From the NCBI GenBank assembly GCA_029256485.1, contig JAQSXU010000071.1:1-27775 (forward strand): DNA of 27,775 bases, given 5' to 3'. The position numbers and the translations under genes were made by a program. Within the stretch, counting starts at the first letter, position 1; every line of letters starts with the position of its first letter. Source of the DNA: Clostridiaceae bacterium. Its GTDB lineage: Bacteria; Bacillota_A; Clostridia; Clostridiales; Clostridiaceae. Below the pieces are notes generated by a model. The model was not told where the DNA came from. It did not search any database and saw only the letters and a program-made list of their open reading frames with translations. Positions 8,741-16,720 of this stretch are shown piece by piece.

Positions 8741-8984
8741 TTAATCACCTCTGTTAAATAAATCTCCAATTATATTAGATTTAAGTATATTCAGAATATG
8801 TATAATTGCGTGATATTTCAAATATTAGATTATTTGCAATTCAATAAATTTATAGGTTATTTACATGTTCAATTAGAAAATGTTTACATGTATTTTATTT
8901 TCATATATTGTTTATATATTATTAGTTAATTAATATTTCCACAAAAAAATAAGTCAACTTTCTGTATTTACTTTTATAAATAAA
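8741..8984. other. Intergenic region between kimA and glpK, no gene seen
   Basis: Very AT-rich. The minus strand has a likely kimA promoter with TATAAT at 8769-8774 and a weak TTCTGA 16 bases before it. No GC-rich conserved blocks of the ydaO/c-di-AMP riboswitch are present in the whole 8587-8984 leader region. Nothing else recognisable. Confidence 0.5.
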
Positions 8985-9019
8985 AAGAGAAGTTTTTTCA
9001 CAATGAAAAAACTTCTCTT
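8985..9019 (-). terminator. Intrinsic terminator after glpK
   Basis: Perfect 16-bp stem (8985-9000 with 9004-9019; minus-strand arm AAGAGAAGTTTTTTCA) with a very small loop, followed on the minus strand by TTTATTT. It is 20 bases past the glpK stop and ends the glpF-glpP-glpK transcript. Confidence 0.9.
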
Positions 9020-9039
9020 AAAACTTTATTTAATATTAT

Positions 9040-10572
<1,533 letters not shown>

Positions 10573-10589
10573 TTATAAATATATTGTTT

Positions 10590-11153
10590 TTAAAGTTTCC
10601 ATAAATTTGTGGCAGTTGTAGATATGGCAATTGCTCCTGCAGACAGAGCATTAATTACATCTTTCTTACTTTTTATGAGTCCACCTGCAATAATATATGA
10701 ACTAATTTCATTTTGCAGACCTTCAATAATGTTATATGCAACTCCAGGCATAACTTCAACTGCATTAGGATTGTTCTCATTGATATTTTTAATCCCAGTT
10801 TTTAATGATAATGAGTCTACAGCAAATATTCTTTGTATTGTAGCCATTCCTAAATGGTTTCCATACTTTATATTTGCACACTTTGTACTAATAATCCCAT
10901 CTGGCTTTCCCGCTTCTTTAATATACTTTATTCCTGAGCTGTCCCCTCTTAATCCTTCTATGAGATCCACATGTACAAATACTATTTTTTCTTTTTCCTT
11001 TAAGCTTCTGCAGATTCCAGCAATATTTAAAATGTTCCCATATAATACAAATACAACTGCTGCATCACTTTCCAATGCTTCTTTTAATTCCTGGTCATTT
11101 CTTATTGCTGCTATTATAGGATTTTGTACTAGTATTTCTCGTAAATTATTCAT
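10590..11153 (-). CDS. glpP: Glycerol uptake operon antiterminator GlpP
   Basis: 187 residues, close to B. subtilis GlpP (192). GlpP binds glycerol 3-phosphate and the leader RNA of glp operons and prevents early termination. The sequence shows the typical start (REILVQNPIIAAIRNDQEL), VFVLYGNILNI, VFVHVDLIEGL, GIISTKCANIKYG, and the glycine-rich end YIIAGGLIKSKKDVINAL, consistent with a small (beta/alpha) barrel that binds a phosphate. The longest ORF starts with TTG at 11207, but AAAGGAG lies inside it and points to ATG at 11151-11153. It sits between glpF and glpK rather than upstream of glpFK as in Bacillus. Its likely target, a terminator in the glpF leader, is present at 12127-12174. Confidence 0.95.
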   Translation of the reverse strand: MNNLREILVQNPIIAAIRNDQELKEALESDAAVVFVLYGNILNIAGICRSLKEKEKIVFVHVDLIEGLRGDSSGIKYIKEAGKPDGIISTKCANIKYGNHLGMATIQRIFAVDSLSLKTGIKNINENNPNAVEVMPGVAYNIIEGLQNEISSYIIAGGLIKSKKDVINALSAGAIAISTTATNLWKL

Positions 11154-11233
11154 TAAAAGGACTCCTTTGTTTTTTATTAGTATATCAAGAAAATATGAGA
11201 AATCCAAGTATGGGTATAAGTTTTATAGTTTAT

Positions 11234-11941
11234 TTAGAAGAATGCAATATAAAGCAATGCTGCTAAAATTGCTCCGCAGATTGGTCCAAATACTGGAACC
11301 CATGCATATGCCCAGTCTGAATCACCTTTTTCAGGTATTGGTAATACAGCATGTGCAATTCTTGGTGCTAAGTCTCTGGCTGGGTTCATTGCATATCCTG
11401 TAGGTCCGCCTAAAGATAAGCCTAAGCCCATGATTAATCCGCCAACAACTAATGTGCCTACTCCATCAGCAGCTTTAACTCCGCCCATACCTACAATAAC
11501 ATAAACTAATACGCCTGTAGCAATAACCTCTGTAATAAAGTTTGAGCCATAGCTTCTAATTGCTGGTCCAGTACAGAAGATACCAAGTTTTGCGCCCTTA
11601 TCAGGTGTTTCTTTCCAATGCTGATAGTATGTTATATAAACTAATACAGCTCCAACAAATCCACCAAGCATTTGAGCTACTATATATCCTGGAACTAGAG
11701 CCCATGAGAATTTACCAACAACTGCTAATGCAATTGTTAATGCTGGATTGAAGTGTGCACCACTCATGCCTCCAAATATATAAGCTGGTAACATAACTGC
11801 AAGTGCCCAGCCAGCAGTTATAACAATCCATCCACTAGCCTGGCCTTTACTCTTATTAAGTGTACAGTTGGCACAAACGCCGTCTCCTAATAGAACAAGT
11901 AACATAGTTCCAAAAAACTCAGCTAATAGTTTTACTGACAT
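11234..11941 (-). CDS. glpF: Glycerol uptake facilitator (aquaglyceroporin)
   Basis: 235-residue member of the MIP family with six membrane segments and two half-helices. Both NPA boxes are intact: GAHFNPALT (Asn65-Ala67) and GYAMNPARDLAPR in the second half. The Asp after the second NPAR is the mark of glycerol-conducting channels rather than water-only aquaporins. It lets glycerol cross the membrane by facilitated diffusion. First gene of glpF-glpP-glpK; ATG at 11939-11941 with AAGGGGG upstream. The long leader (about 260 bases from the proposed promoter) holds a terminator, a 22-bp palindrome and a cre-like site. Confidence 0.97.
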   Translation of the reverse strand: MSVKLLAEFFGTMLLVLLGDGVCANCTLNKSKGQASGWIVITAGWALAVMLPAYIFGGMSGAHFNPALTIALAVVGKFSWALVPGYIVAQMLGGFVGAVLVYITYYQHWKETPDKGAKLGIFCTGPAIRSYGSNFITEVIATGVLVYVIVGMGGVKAADGVGTLVVGGLIMGLGLSLGGPTGYAMNPARDLAPRIAHAVLPIPEKGDSDWAYAWVPVFGPICGAILAALLYIAFF

Positions 11942-12018
11942 AAAATTTTCCCCCTTATTTTAAAATATTTTTTATAAATGAGTAAAATTTGAAGTATCAA
12001 TGTTTTGATTATAAATAA

Positions 12019-12032
12019 AGATAACGTTTAAA
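12019..12032 (-). promoter_or_regulatory. cre-like site in the glpF leader
   Basis: Minus strand TTTAAACGTTATCT agrees with the cre pattern TGNAANCGNTNNCA at 12 of 14 positions, with the AACGTT core kept. It is downstream of the proposed promoter. Confidence 0.35.
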
Positions 12033-12072
12033 TTAAGTAGAATAATAAATGAAAGATTAGAGTTTGTACAAA

Positions 12073-12094
12073 TTATTGAACCGCGGTTTAATAA
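12073..12094. promoter_or_regulatory. 22-bp near-perfect palindrome in the glpF leader
   Basis: TTATT-g-AACCGCGGTT-t-AATAA: ten perfect base pairs plus one G/T pair, with a CCGCGG centre that stands out in AT-rich DNA. It lies downstream of the leader terminator and 130 bases before glpF. It could be a protein-binding operator or an RNA hairpin; I do not recognise the regulator. Confidence 0.5.
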
Positions 12095-12126
12095 ACATAA
12101 TTTTATTAATAAGAAGCATGGAATAT

Positions 12127-12174
12127 AAAAAAGCCGCATTTAATAAGATTCCTTCCAGAACCTATTAAAGCGAC
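12127..12174 (-). terminator. Leader terminator of glpF, probable GlpP-controlled site
   Basis: On the minus strand GTCGC-TTTAATAGG pairs with CTTATTAAA-T-GCGGC (one bulge) and is followed at once by six T. It lies about 30 bases after the proposed transcription start and 185 bases before the glpF ATG, so most transcripts would stop before glpF unless something prevents it. GlpP, encoded in the same operon, is the known protein for this job in Bacillus. Confidence 0.75.
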
Positions 12175-12208
12175 TCTCCAAAACTCCGCCACTTATTAAC
12201 TTAACTAA

Positions 12209-12237
12209 AGTATATCATATATTGTATAAAATAGCAA
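12209..12237 (-). promoter_or_regulatory. Proposed sigma-A promoter of glpF-glpP-glpK
   Basis: Minus strand TTGCTA (-35, 12232-12237), 17 bases, TATACT (-10, 12209-12214). Transcription would start near 12200, shortly before the leader terminator. No clear terminator ends dhaM upstream, so some read-through from dhaKLM into this unit is possible. Confidence 0.55.
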
Positions 12238-12297
12238 TAATGTAATATAATTGATATTTTATTAACAATAATATAGCACTTTTATAAATTAATATAC

Positions 12298-12687
12298 TTA
12301 TGGCATTTTATGAAGGCACATTGCTTTAATAGCTTCCTTAATTTCCTCCATGTTTTTATCAATACTGCTTTCAACAGCAGCTGTTATTGCTCCTTCCACA
12401 AGAGCTGCATCCACAATTTCAACATTTTTCTGTATATTTTCCGGAAGAAATTCAACTGCCATTTGGGCATTCATATAAGCACTGCCCAGGTCAAAAATTA
12501 AAGCTACACCATCTTCCGAATATACACTTTCTATGGCCTTTGCAATTTTATACACATCAGTACCTAACCTGCCATCTGAAGTACCTCCAGCTGCAGCTAT
12601 TGGCACATTACCTGCCATTTGCGCTGCCAGATCTTTTACTCCTTCTGCAACTTTTATACTGTGAGATACTATTACTATTCCTACCAT
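12298..12687 (-). CDS. dhaM: Dihydroxyacetone kinase phosphotransfer subunit DhaM (EIIA-type)
   Basis: 129 residues containing only the EIIA domain of the mannose-like fold. His9 in VIVSHS is the expected phosphorylation site. DhaM takes phosphate from HPr-P and passes it to ADP bound on DhaL. The start MVGIVIVSHS, the AAGGTSDGRLGT segment and DLGSAYMNAQMA are typical. Unlike E. coli DhaM it carries no HPr or EI-like domains, as usual in Gram-positives. ATG at 12685-12687 with GGGGGT upstream, 18 bases after the dhaL stop. Last gene of dhaK-dhaL-dhaM. Confidence 0.95.
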   Translation of the reverse strand: MVGIVIVSHSIKVAEGVKDLAAQMAGNVPIAAAGGTSDGRLGTDVYKIAKAIESVYSEDGVALIFDLGSAYMNAQMAVEFLPENIQKNVEIVDAALVEGAITAAVESSIDKNMEEIKEAIKAMCLHKMP

Positions 12688-12705
12688 TTAGCCATACCCC
12701 CAATT

Positions 12706-13344
12706 CTAAGAAAAACTCTTCACTTCTTCATATATGGTGTTTAACATAATATAGCTGGAGGTAGCTCCTGCATCTTGGTGACCAATACTTCTTTCACCTA
12801 AATAACTAGCTCTTCCCTTTGTTGCAATAATGGTCTTTGTATACTCAACTCCATTAAGTGCTGATTCCTTCATCTTTTCAAGCACTTCCAGAGTACTTAA
12901 TCCATGATTTAATGCTGATTTTCCTTCTTCTATTGCAGGTTCGATAGCATCTATCATGGTTTTTTCACCTTTTACAGCTTTTCCTCTCATCTTTATGCCA
13001 GCAAGAGCAGCTTCTAACATTTTAATAAAGTCAGAAATATCTATGGAGCTTTTGCCATTTACTTCTATAGATGCTTTCATAAAGGCTGTACCGTATAAAG
13101 GTCCTGAAGCACCACCAACATTGGACACTAATGCCATTCCAGTCTTTTTCAAAGTGTCCCCTATATTTGCTCCATTATCATCCTTTATTTTTTCTTTTAC
13201 TGCATTAAAGCCTTTACTCATATTTATGCCATGGTCTCCATCACCTATAGCTGCATCCAACTCACTTAAATATTGTTTATTTTTTTCAAGTGCATCTCCT
13301 ATTTTGTTCAATATTTGAATAACTTGCTTGCCTGTCAAACTCAT
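12706..13344 (-). CDS. dhaL: Dihydroxyacetone kinase ADP-binding subunit DhaL
   Basis: 212 residues, the normal length. DhaL holds a tightly bound ADP that acts as a cofactor: DhaM rephosphorylates it to ATP, and DhaL hands the phosphate to dihydroxyacetone bound on DhaK. The magnesium-nucleotide site is visible as DAAIGDGDHG (Asp30, Asp35, Asp37, His38), with NVGGASGPLYGTAF and the C-terminal GRASYLGERSIGHQDAGA also typical. In E. coli DhaL-ADP is also the coactivator of the DhaR regulator, which matters for the nearby activator gene. ATG at 13342-13344, with GGAGGG upstream, 59 bases after dhaK. Confidence 0.96.
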   Translation of the reverse strand: MSLTGKQVIQILNKIGDALEKNKQYLSELDAAIGDGDHGINMSKGFNAVKEKIKDDNGANIGDTLKKTGMALVSNVGGASGPLYGTAFMKASIEVNGKSSIDISDFIKMLEAALAGIKMRGKAVKGEKTMIDAIEPAIEEGKSALNHGLSTLEVLEKMKESALNGVEYTKTIIATKGRASYLGERSIGHQDAGATSSYIMLNTIYEEVKSFS

Positions 13345-13403
13345 TATTTCTCGGCCCTCCTTAAACTATATTCAAACATTAATGAAAATATTATAAAATT
13401 TAA

Positions 13404-14402
13404 TTATAATACTTTTAATGCTGGTGTATCAGCTGGAGAGTCTAGTAATTTTTTCAATTCATCATCAATCTTTAATAATGTTACTGAAAATCCGGCCATT
13501 TCAAGTGATGTCATATATTCTCCAACAAGGCTCTTATAAATTTTTATTCCTTTTCCATCTAGAATTTGATGAACTCTTCTATTTGCTATATATAATTCCA
13601 TTAAAGGAGTTGAAGCTAATCCATTTACCATAACAGCCACTTCACTGCCTGATTCTAAAGGCATATCATTTAGTATTTTGCCAACCAATTCATCAACTAT
13701 TTCATCTGCTGGCTTAATTTTTTCTCTATGGGTACCTGGTTCACCATGAATTCCCATACCTATTTCCATTTCATCTTCTGCTAATGTAAAATTGGCCTTC
13801 CCAGCAGCGGGTACTATACATGAACTTAATGCCATTCCCATGCTTTTTACATTTTTTATTACCTTTTCTGCCACAGCCTTAACCTCAGCTAAGTTTGCTC
13901 CGGTTTCTGCTTTGGCTCCTGCAATTTTGTGTACTAAAATTGTGCCTGCTATTCCTCTTCTCCCTGCTGTAAATGTGCTGTTTTCCACGGCAACATCATC
14001 ATTAACCACTACTTGCTCAACACTTATTCCTTCCATTTCAGCCATTTCTTTTGCCATATCAAAGTTCATTACATCGCCAGTGTAGTTTTTAACAACTAGT
14101 AAAACTCCAGCACCGCCATCTACAGCTTTAATTGCCTCATAAATTTGATCTGGTGTTGGTGATGTAAATACTGCTCCTGCCACAGCTCCATCCAGCATAC
14201 CTTTTCCTACATATCCTCCATGAGCAGGTTCATGGCCGCTGCCTCCACCGCTTACCAGAGCAACTTTTCCTTTTACAGGAGAATTCTTACGAACTAAAAC
14301 ATCTGCAGTATCTAGCTTTCTAACATGATCAGGATGTGCCATTACAATTCCTTCAAGCATTTCAGAAACAACATTTTCCGCATTATTAATTATTTTTTTC
14401 AT
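13404..14402 (-). CDS. dhaK: Dihydroxyacetone kinase substrate-binding subunit DhaK
   Basis: 332 residues. DhaK binds dihydroxyacetone covalently through a His and receives phosphate from DhaL, giving dihydroxyacetone phosphate for glycolysis. The active-site loops are visible: SGGGSGHEPAHGGYVG (residues 51-66) and GIHGEPGTH, whose His219 is the expected covalent residue. The longest ORF starts at 14480, but AGGAGGG lies six bases before ATG at 14400-14402, and the longer version would overlap the sigma-54 promoter. First gene of dhaKLM, transcribed from a sigma-54 promoter some 40 bases upstream of the start codon. No glycerol dehydrogenase gene, the expected source of dihydroxyacetone, is in the window. 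Confidence 0.96.
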   Translation of the reverse strand: MKKIINNAENVVSEMLEGIVMAHPDHVRKLDTADVLVRKNSPVKGKVALVSGGGSGHEPAHGGYVGKGMLDGAVAGAVFTSPTPDQIYEAIKAVDGGAGVLLVVKNYTGDVMNFDMAKEMAEMEGISVEQVVVNDDVAVENSTFTAGRRGIAGTILVHKIAGAKAETGANLAEVKAVAEKVIKNVKSMGMALSSCIVPAAGKANFTLAEDEMEIGMGIHGEPGTHREKIKPADEIVDELVGKILNDMPLESGSEVAVMVNGLASTPLMELYIANRRVHQILDGKGIKIYKSLVGEYMTSLEMAGFSVTLLKIDDELKKLLDSPADTPALKVL

Positions 14403-14452
14403 TTTAACCCTCCTAGATATTATCAAATTAAATAATTGCCAATAATAAACAA

Positions 14453-14469
14453 AGCAAATTTCATGCCAA
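14453..14469 (-). promoter_or_regulatory. Sigma-54 promoter of dhaKLM
   Basis: Minus strand TTGGCATGAAATTTGCT: the GG and GC are exactly ten bases apart as required, and the flanks fit the pattern TTGGCACNNNNNTTGCW with one change. Transcription would start near 14442, leaving a leader of about 40 bases. The adjacent activator gene makes this call strong. Confidence 0.85.
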
Positions 14470-14545
14470 TATATTTCCATTTATCAAAAGTTCCCGAAAA
14501 TGTACATTATGTAATGCTTTTCAGAATTGTGTGAATTTTTAATTT

Positions 14546-14559
14546 TGTAAACGTTTATC
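14546..14559. promoter_or_regulatory. cre-like site upstream of the dhaK promoter
   Basis: TGTAAACGTTTATC agrees with the cre pattern at 13 of 14 positions (last base differs). It lies about 80 bases upstream of the -24 element, between the promoter and the repeat cluster, where CcpA could block DNA looping by the activator. Confidence 0.5.
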
Positions 14560-14574
14560 TTTTTAAATAAAAAT

Positions 14575-14640
14575 TGGTAAAAAAGAACAACTTTAGGTTC
14601 AAAAAGTTGTTCTTTTTTACCATGTTGTTCTTTTTTACCA
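14575..14640 (-). terminator. Terminator of the sigma-54 activator gene, with repeated arm
   Basis: Perfect 20-bp inverted repeat (14575-14594 with 14603-14622; arm TGGTAAAAAAGAACAACTTT on the plus strand), followed on the minus strand by AATTTTTATTT: a very stable terminator. One arm segment, GTTGTTCTTTTTTACCA, is repeated directly at 14606-14622 and 14624-14640, so the motif occurs three times in 66 bases. The cluster lies about 105-170 bases upstream of the dhaK sigma-54 promoter, where enhancer sites of such activators normally are, so a double role is possible. Confidence 0.7.
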
Positions 14641-14672
14641 ACTATATGTTTTTTGAAGTATTTATAAATTCA

Positions 14673-16715
14673 TTATACTTCTATTCCAAATTCTCTAGCT
14701 TTTGATGCTACTGTTTTATGGTTAATTTCCAATGCTTTACCTGCCGCATTATAACTCCCGCACTTCTCTAATGCCTTTGTAATGATAATTTTTTCATATT
14801 CCTTTAAAGGAAGTATTTTCTCTTCTTCAATGTATTCAGTAATGGAATTCCCGGTGTGGTTTTTATTTTTGCCATTATGTTCAAAGTATTCTTCTCTAAT
14901 GTACAAAGGCAAATCTTTAATATCAATGATTTCACCATCAGATAATGTTAAAATTCTCTCTGCAACATTTTCAAGTTCTCTTACATTTCCCGGCCAGTTA
15001 TAATTTATTAACACATTTGTAGCTTTTGATGTAATTCCCTTTATAGTCTTGTTATTTTCTTCCCCGACTTTCTTTAGAAAATATTCCAACAATACAGTAA
15101 TATCTTCTTTTCTTTCTCTTAAAGAAGGTAAAAATATTGGTATTACATTCAATCTGTAGTATAAATCTTCCCTAAATTCTCCACTGGTTAACATTTCCTC
15201 TAAATTTCTATTGGTTGCTGCAATGATTCTCACATTTACCTTAATAGTTTCCTCTCCGCCAACCCTTTGAAATTCCTTATCCTGAAGAACTCTTAATATT
15301 TTGGCCTGCATGCTTTTTTCCATTTCTCCTATTTCATCTAAGAAAATAGTACCATTATGTGCCAGCTCAAATTTTCCAAGCTTTCTCTTAATAGCTCCGG
15401 TAAAAGCTCCTTTTTCATGTCCAAATAATTCGCTTTCCAGTAACTGGGAAGGTATTGCTGCACAATTTACCCTTACAAAAGGTCCATTTGAATTCAAGCT
15501 GTTATAATGTATTCCCTCTGCAATAAGTTCCTTTCCTGTTCCGCTTTCTCCTCTGATGAGAACAGTTGCATTTGATTTAGCAGCTTTGTATGCTATAGCT
15601 AGGGCGTCCTTAACCTTTCCACTTTTTCCTTTAAATTTTATAAATGCTTTTTCAGGCCTTTTTGCTCTATATAATTCCTCTTCAAGATATTCCGCCTTAG
15701 CAGACATCTCATTTAATTTTTCAGAAAGCATTTTTACTTCTGATAAATTTTTTACAGTTGAAACCACTCCAGTAATTTCTCCATCAACTATTATTGGATT
15801 TACATTTGATACTATGGTAACTCCATTTTGCTTATGGCTAATAGTTCCAATAAGCTTTTCTCTGGTTTTTAATACCTTCATCCTTGCTCCATTTGGAGAA
15901 ACTTTTTGAATCATTTTTCCTAAGATATCACTCTTATTAATATTCAAGATTTCACAGTATGAGTTATTTACATAAGTTATTTCTCCTAAGTTATCCAGCA
16001 CACAAATTCCATCTTCAACGGACTCCAATATAAGCTGAAGTTTTTCTTTTAGTTCCTTTACGCCTTTTAATTCTCCCAGGAGATTTTCAAGCCTTGAAAT
16101 ATCTTGAAATACTGCTACAGCCCCCATACATTTTCCATCCACCATTATAGGAGTTTTATTTACTATGACAATAGACTTGTCTATAATAAGTTTGTCAAAT
16201 TGAGATTCCTTTTTTTCTGTTACTTCGTCAAGCTTTAGTGCTGGTATTGTATTTTTAATCTGTTTGCCGATTATCCTAGAGGAATTTAATCCTATTATTT
16301 TAGAAGCCGATGTGTTTATCATTGTGACAAAGTTATGTTCATCTGTTACTATTATCCCATTTTCAGTACTGTTAAATATGGTTTCCCAGGTGATAGCATT
16401 GCTGTTTATTATGCTATCCACCTGGTCAATAGCCCTTATGTCAATGTTATTTAAATCCTTCTCAATATAATCACACATTTGCTGCAATGCTTCATTTTCA
16501 TTTTGTCCAATTGATTCTATAGTGATTTCTTCATTATTTTTAACTTTTAAAAGAATTAATGGCATTATACTAGTAAGAAGAATTTTTTTTTCCTTATAAA
16601 TCATAAATAACTCAACGTTGTATTTCTTTTGCAGCTCCGCAGCTTTATGTACAACCATTGCAACTACAGTAGCATGCAAACCATTCTTGTTTTCTACCAT
16701 TACACTTTTTTTCAA
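14673..16715 (-). CDS. Sigma-54-dependent activator with N-terminal HPr-like domain, probable dhaKLM regulator
   Basis: 680 residues. Domains in order: HPr-like (about 1-90), two PAS domains (105-215 and 225-330), a short coiled coil (330-352), a sigma-54 AAA+ ATPase (358-600) and a Fis-type helix-turn-helix at the end (655-675). The ATPase has Walker A GESGTGKE (389-396), the sigma-54 contact loop GAFTGA (436-441), Walker B FLDEIGEM and the arginine-finger region FREDLYYRL. In the HPr-like part His14 lies in NKNGLHA and Ser49 in SIM, matching HPr His15 and Ser46, but the Arg-Pro after the usual GLHA is replaced by Thr-Val. TTG at 16713-16715 is chosen because AGAGGTG is six bases upstream; this leaves 5 bases after the parC stop. 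The gene precedes the sigma-54 promoter of dhaKLM, its likely target. Confidence 0.9.
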   Translation of the reverse strand: MKKSVMVENKNGLHATVVAMVVHKAAELQKKYNVELFMIYKEKKILLTSIMPLILLKVKNNEEITIESIGQNENEALQQMCDYIEKDLNNIDIRAIDQVDSIINSNAITWETIFNSTENGIIVTDEHNFVTMINTSASKIIGLNSSRIIGKQIKNTIPALKLDEVTEKKESQFDKLIIDKSIVIVNKTPIMVDGKCMGAVAVFQDISRLENLLGELKGVKELKEKLQLILESVEDGICVLDNLGEITYVNNSYCEILNINKSDILGKMIQKVSPNGARMKVLKTREKLIGTISHKQNGVTIVSNVNPIIVDGEITGVVSTVKNLSEVKMLSEKLNEMSAKAEYLEEELYRAKRPEKAFIKFKGKSGKVKDALAIAYKAAKSNATVLIRGESGTGKELIAEGIHYNSLNSNGPFVRVNCAAIPSQLLESELFGHEKGAFTGAIKRKLGKFELAHNGTIFLDEIGEMEKSMQAKILRVLQDKEFQRVGGEETIKVNVRIIAATNRNLEEMLTSGEFREDLYYRLNVIPIFLPSLRERKEDITVLLEYFLKKVGEENNKTIKGITSKATNVLINYNWPGNVRELENVAERILTLSDGEIIDIKDLPLYIREEYFEHNGKNKNHTGNSITEYIEEEKILPLKEYEKIIITKALEKCGSYNAAGKALEINHKTVASKAREFGIEV

Positions 16716-16720
16716 AATGT

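Noticed and set aside
8587..8984. Search for a ydaO/c-di-AMP riboswitch before kimA
   Set aside because: The region is AT-rich throughout with none of the conserved G-rich blocks of that riboswitch.
10609..11403. 264-codon plus-strand ORF opposite glpP and the end of glpF
   Set aside because: It lies fully on the opposite strand of two well-recognised genes, has hydrophobic low-information sequence and no ribosome site.
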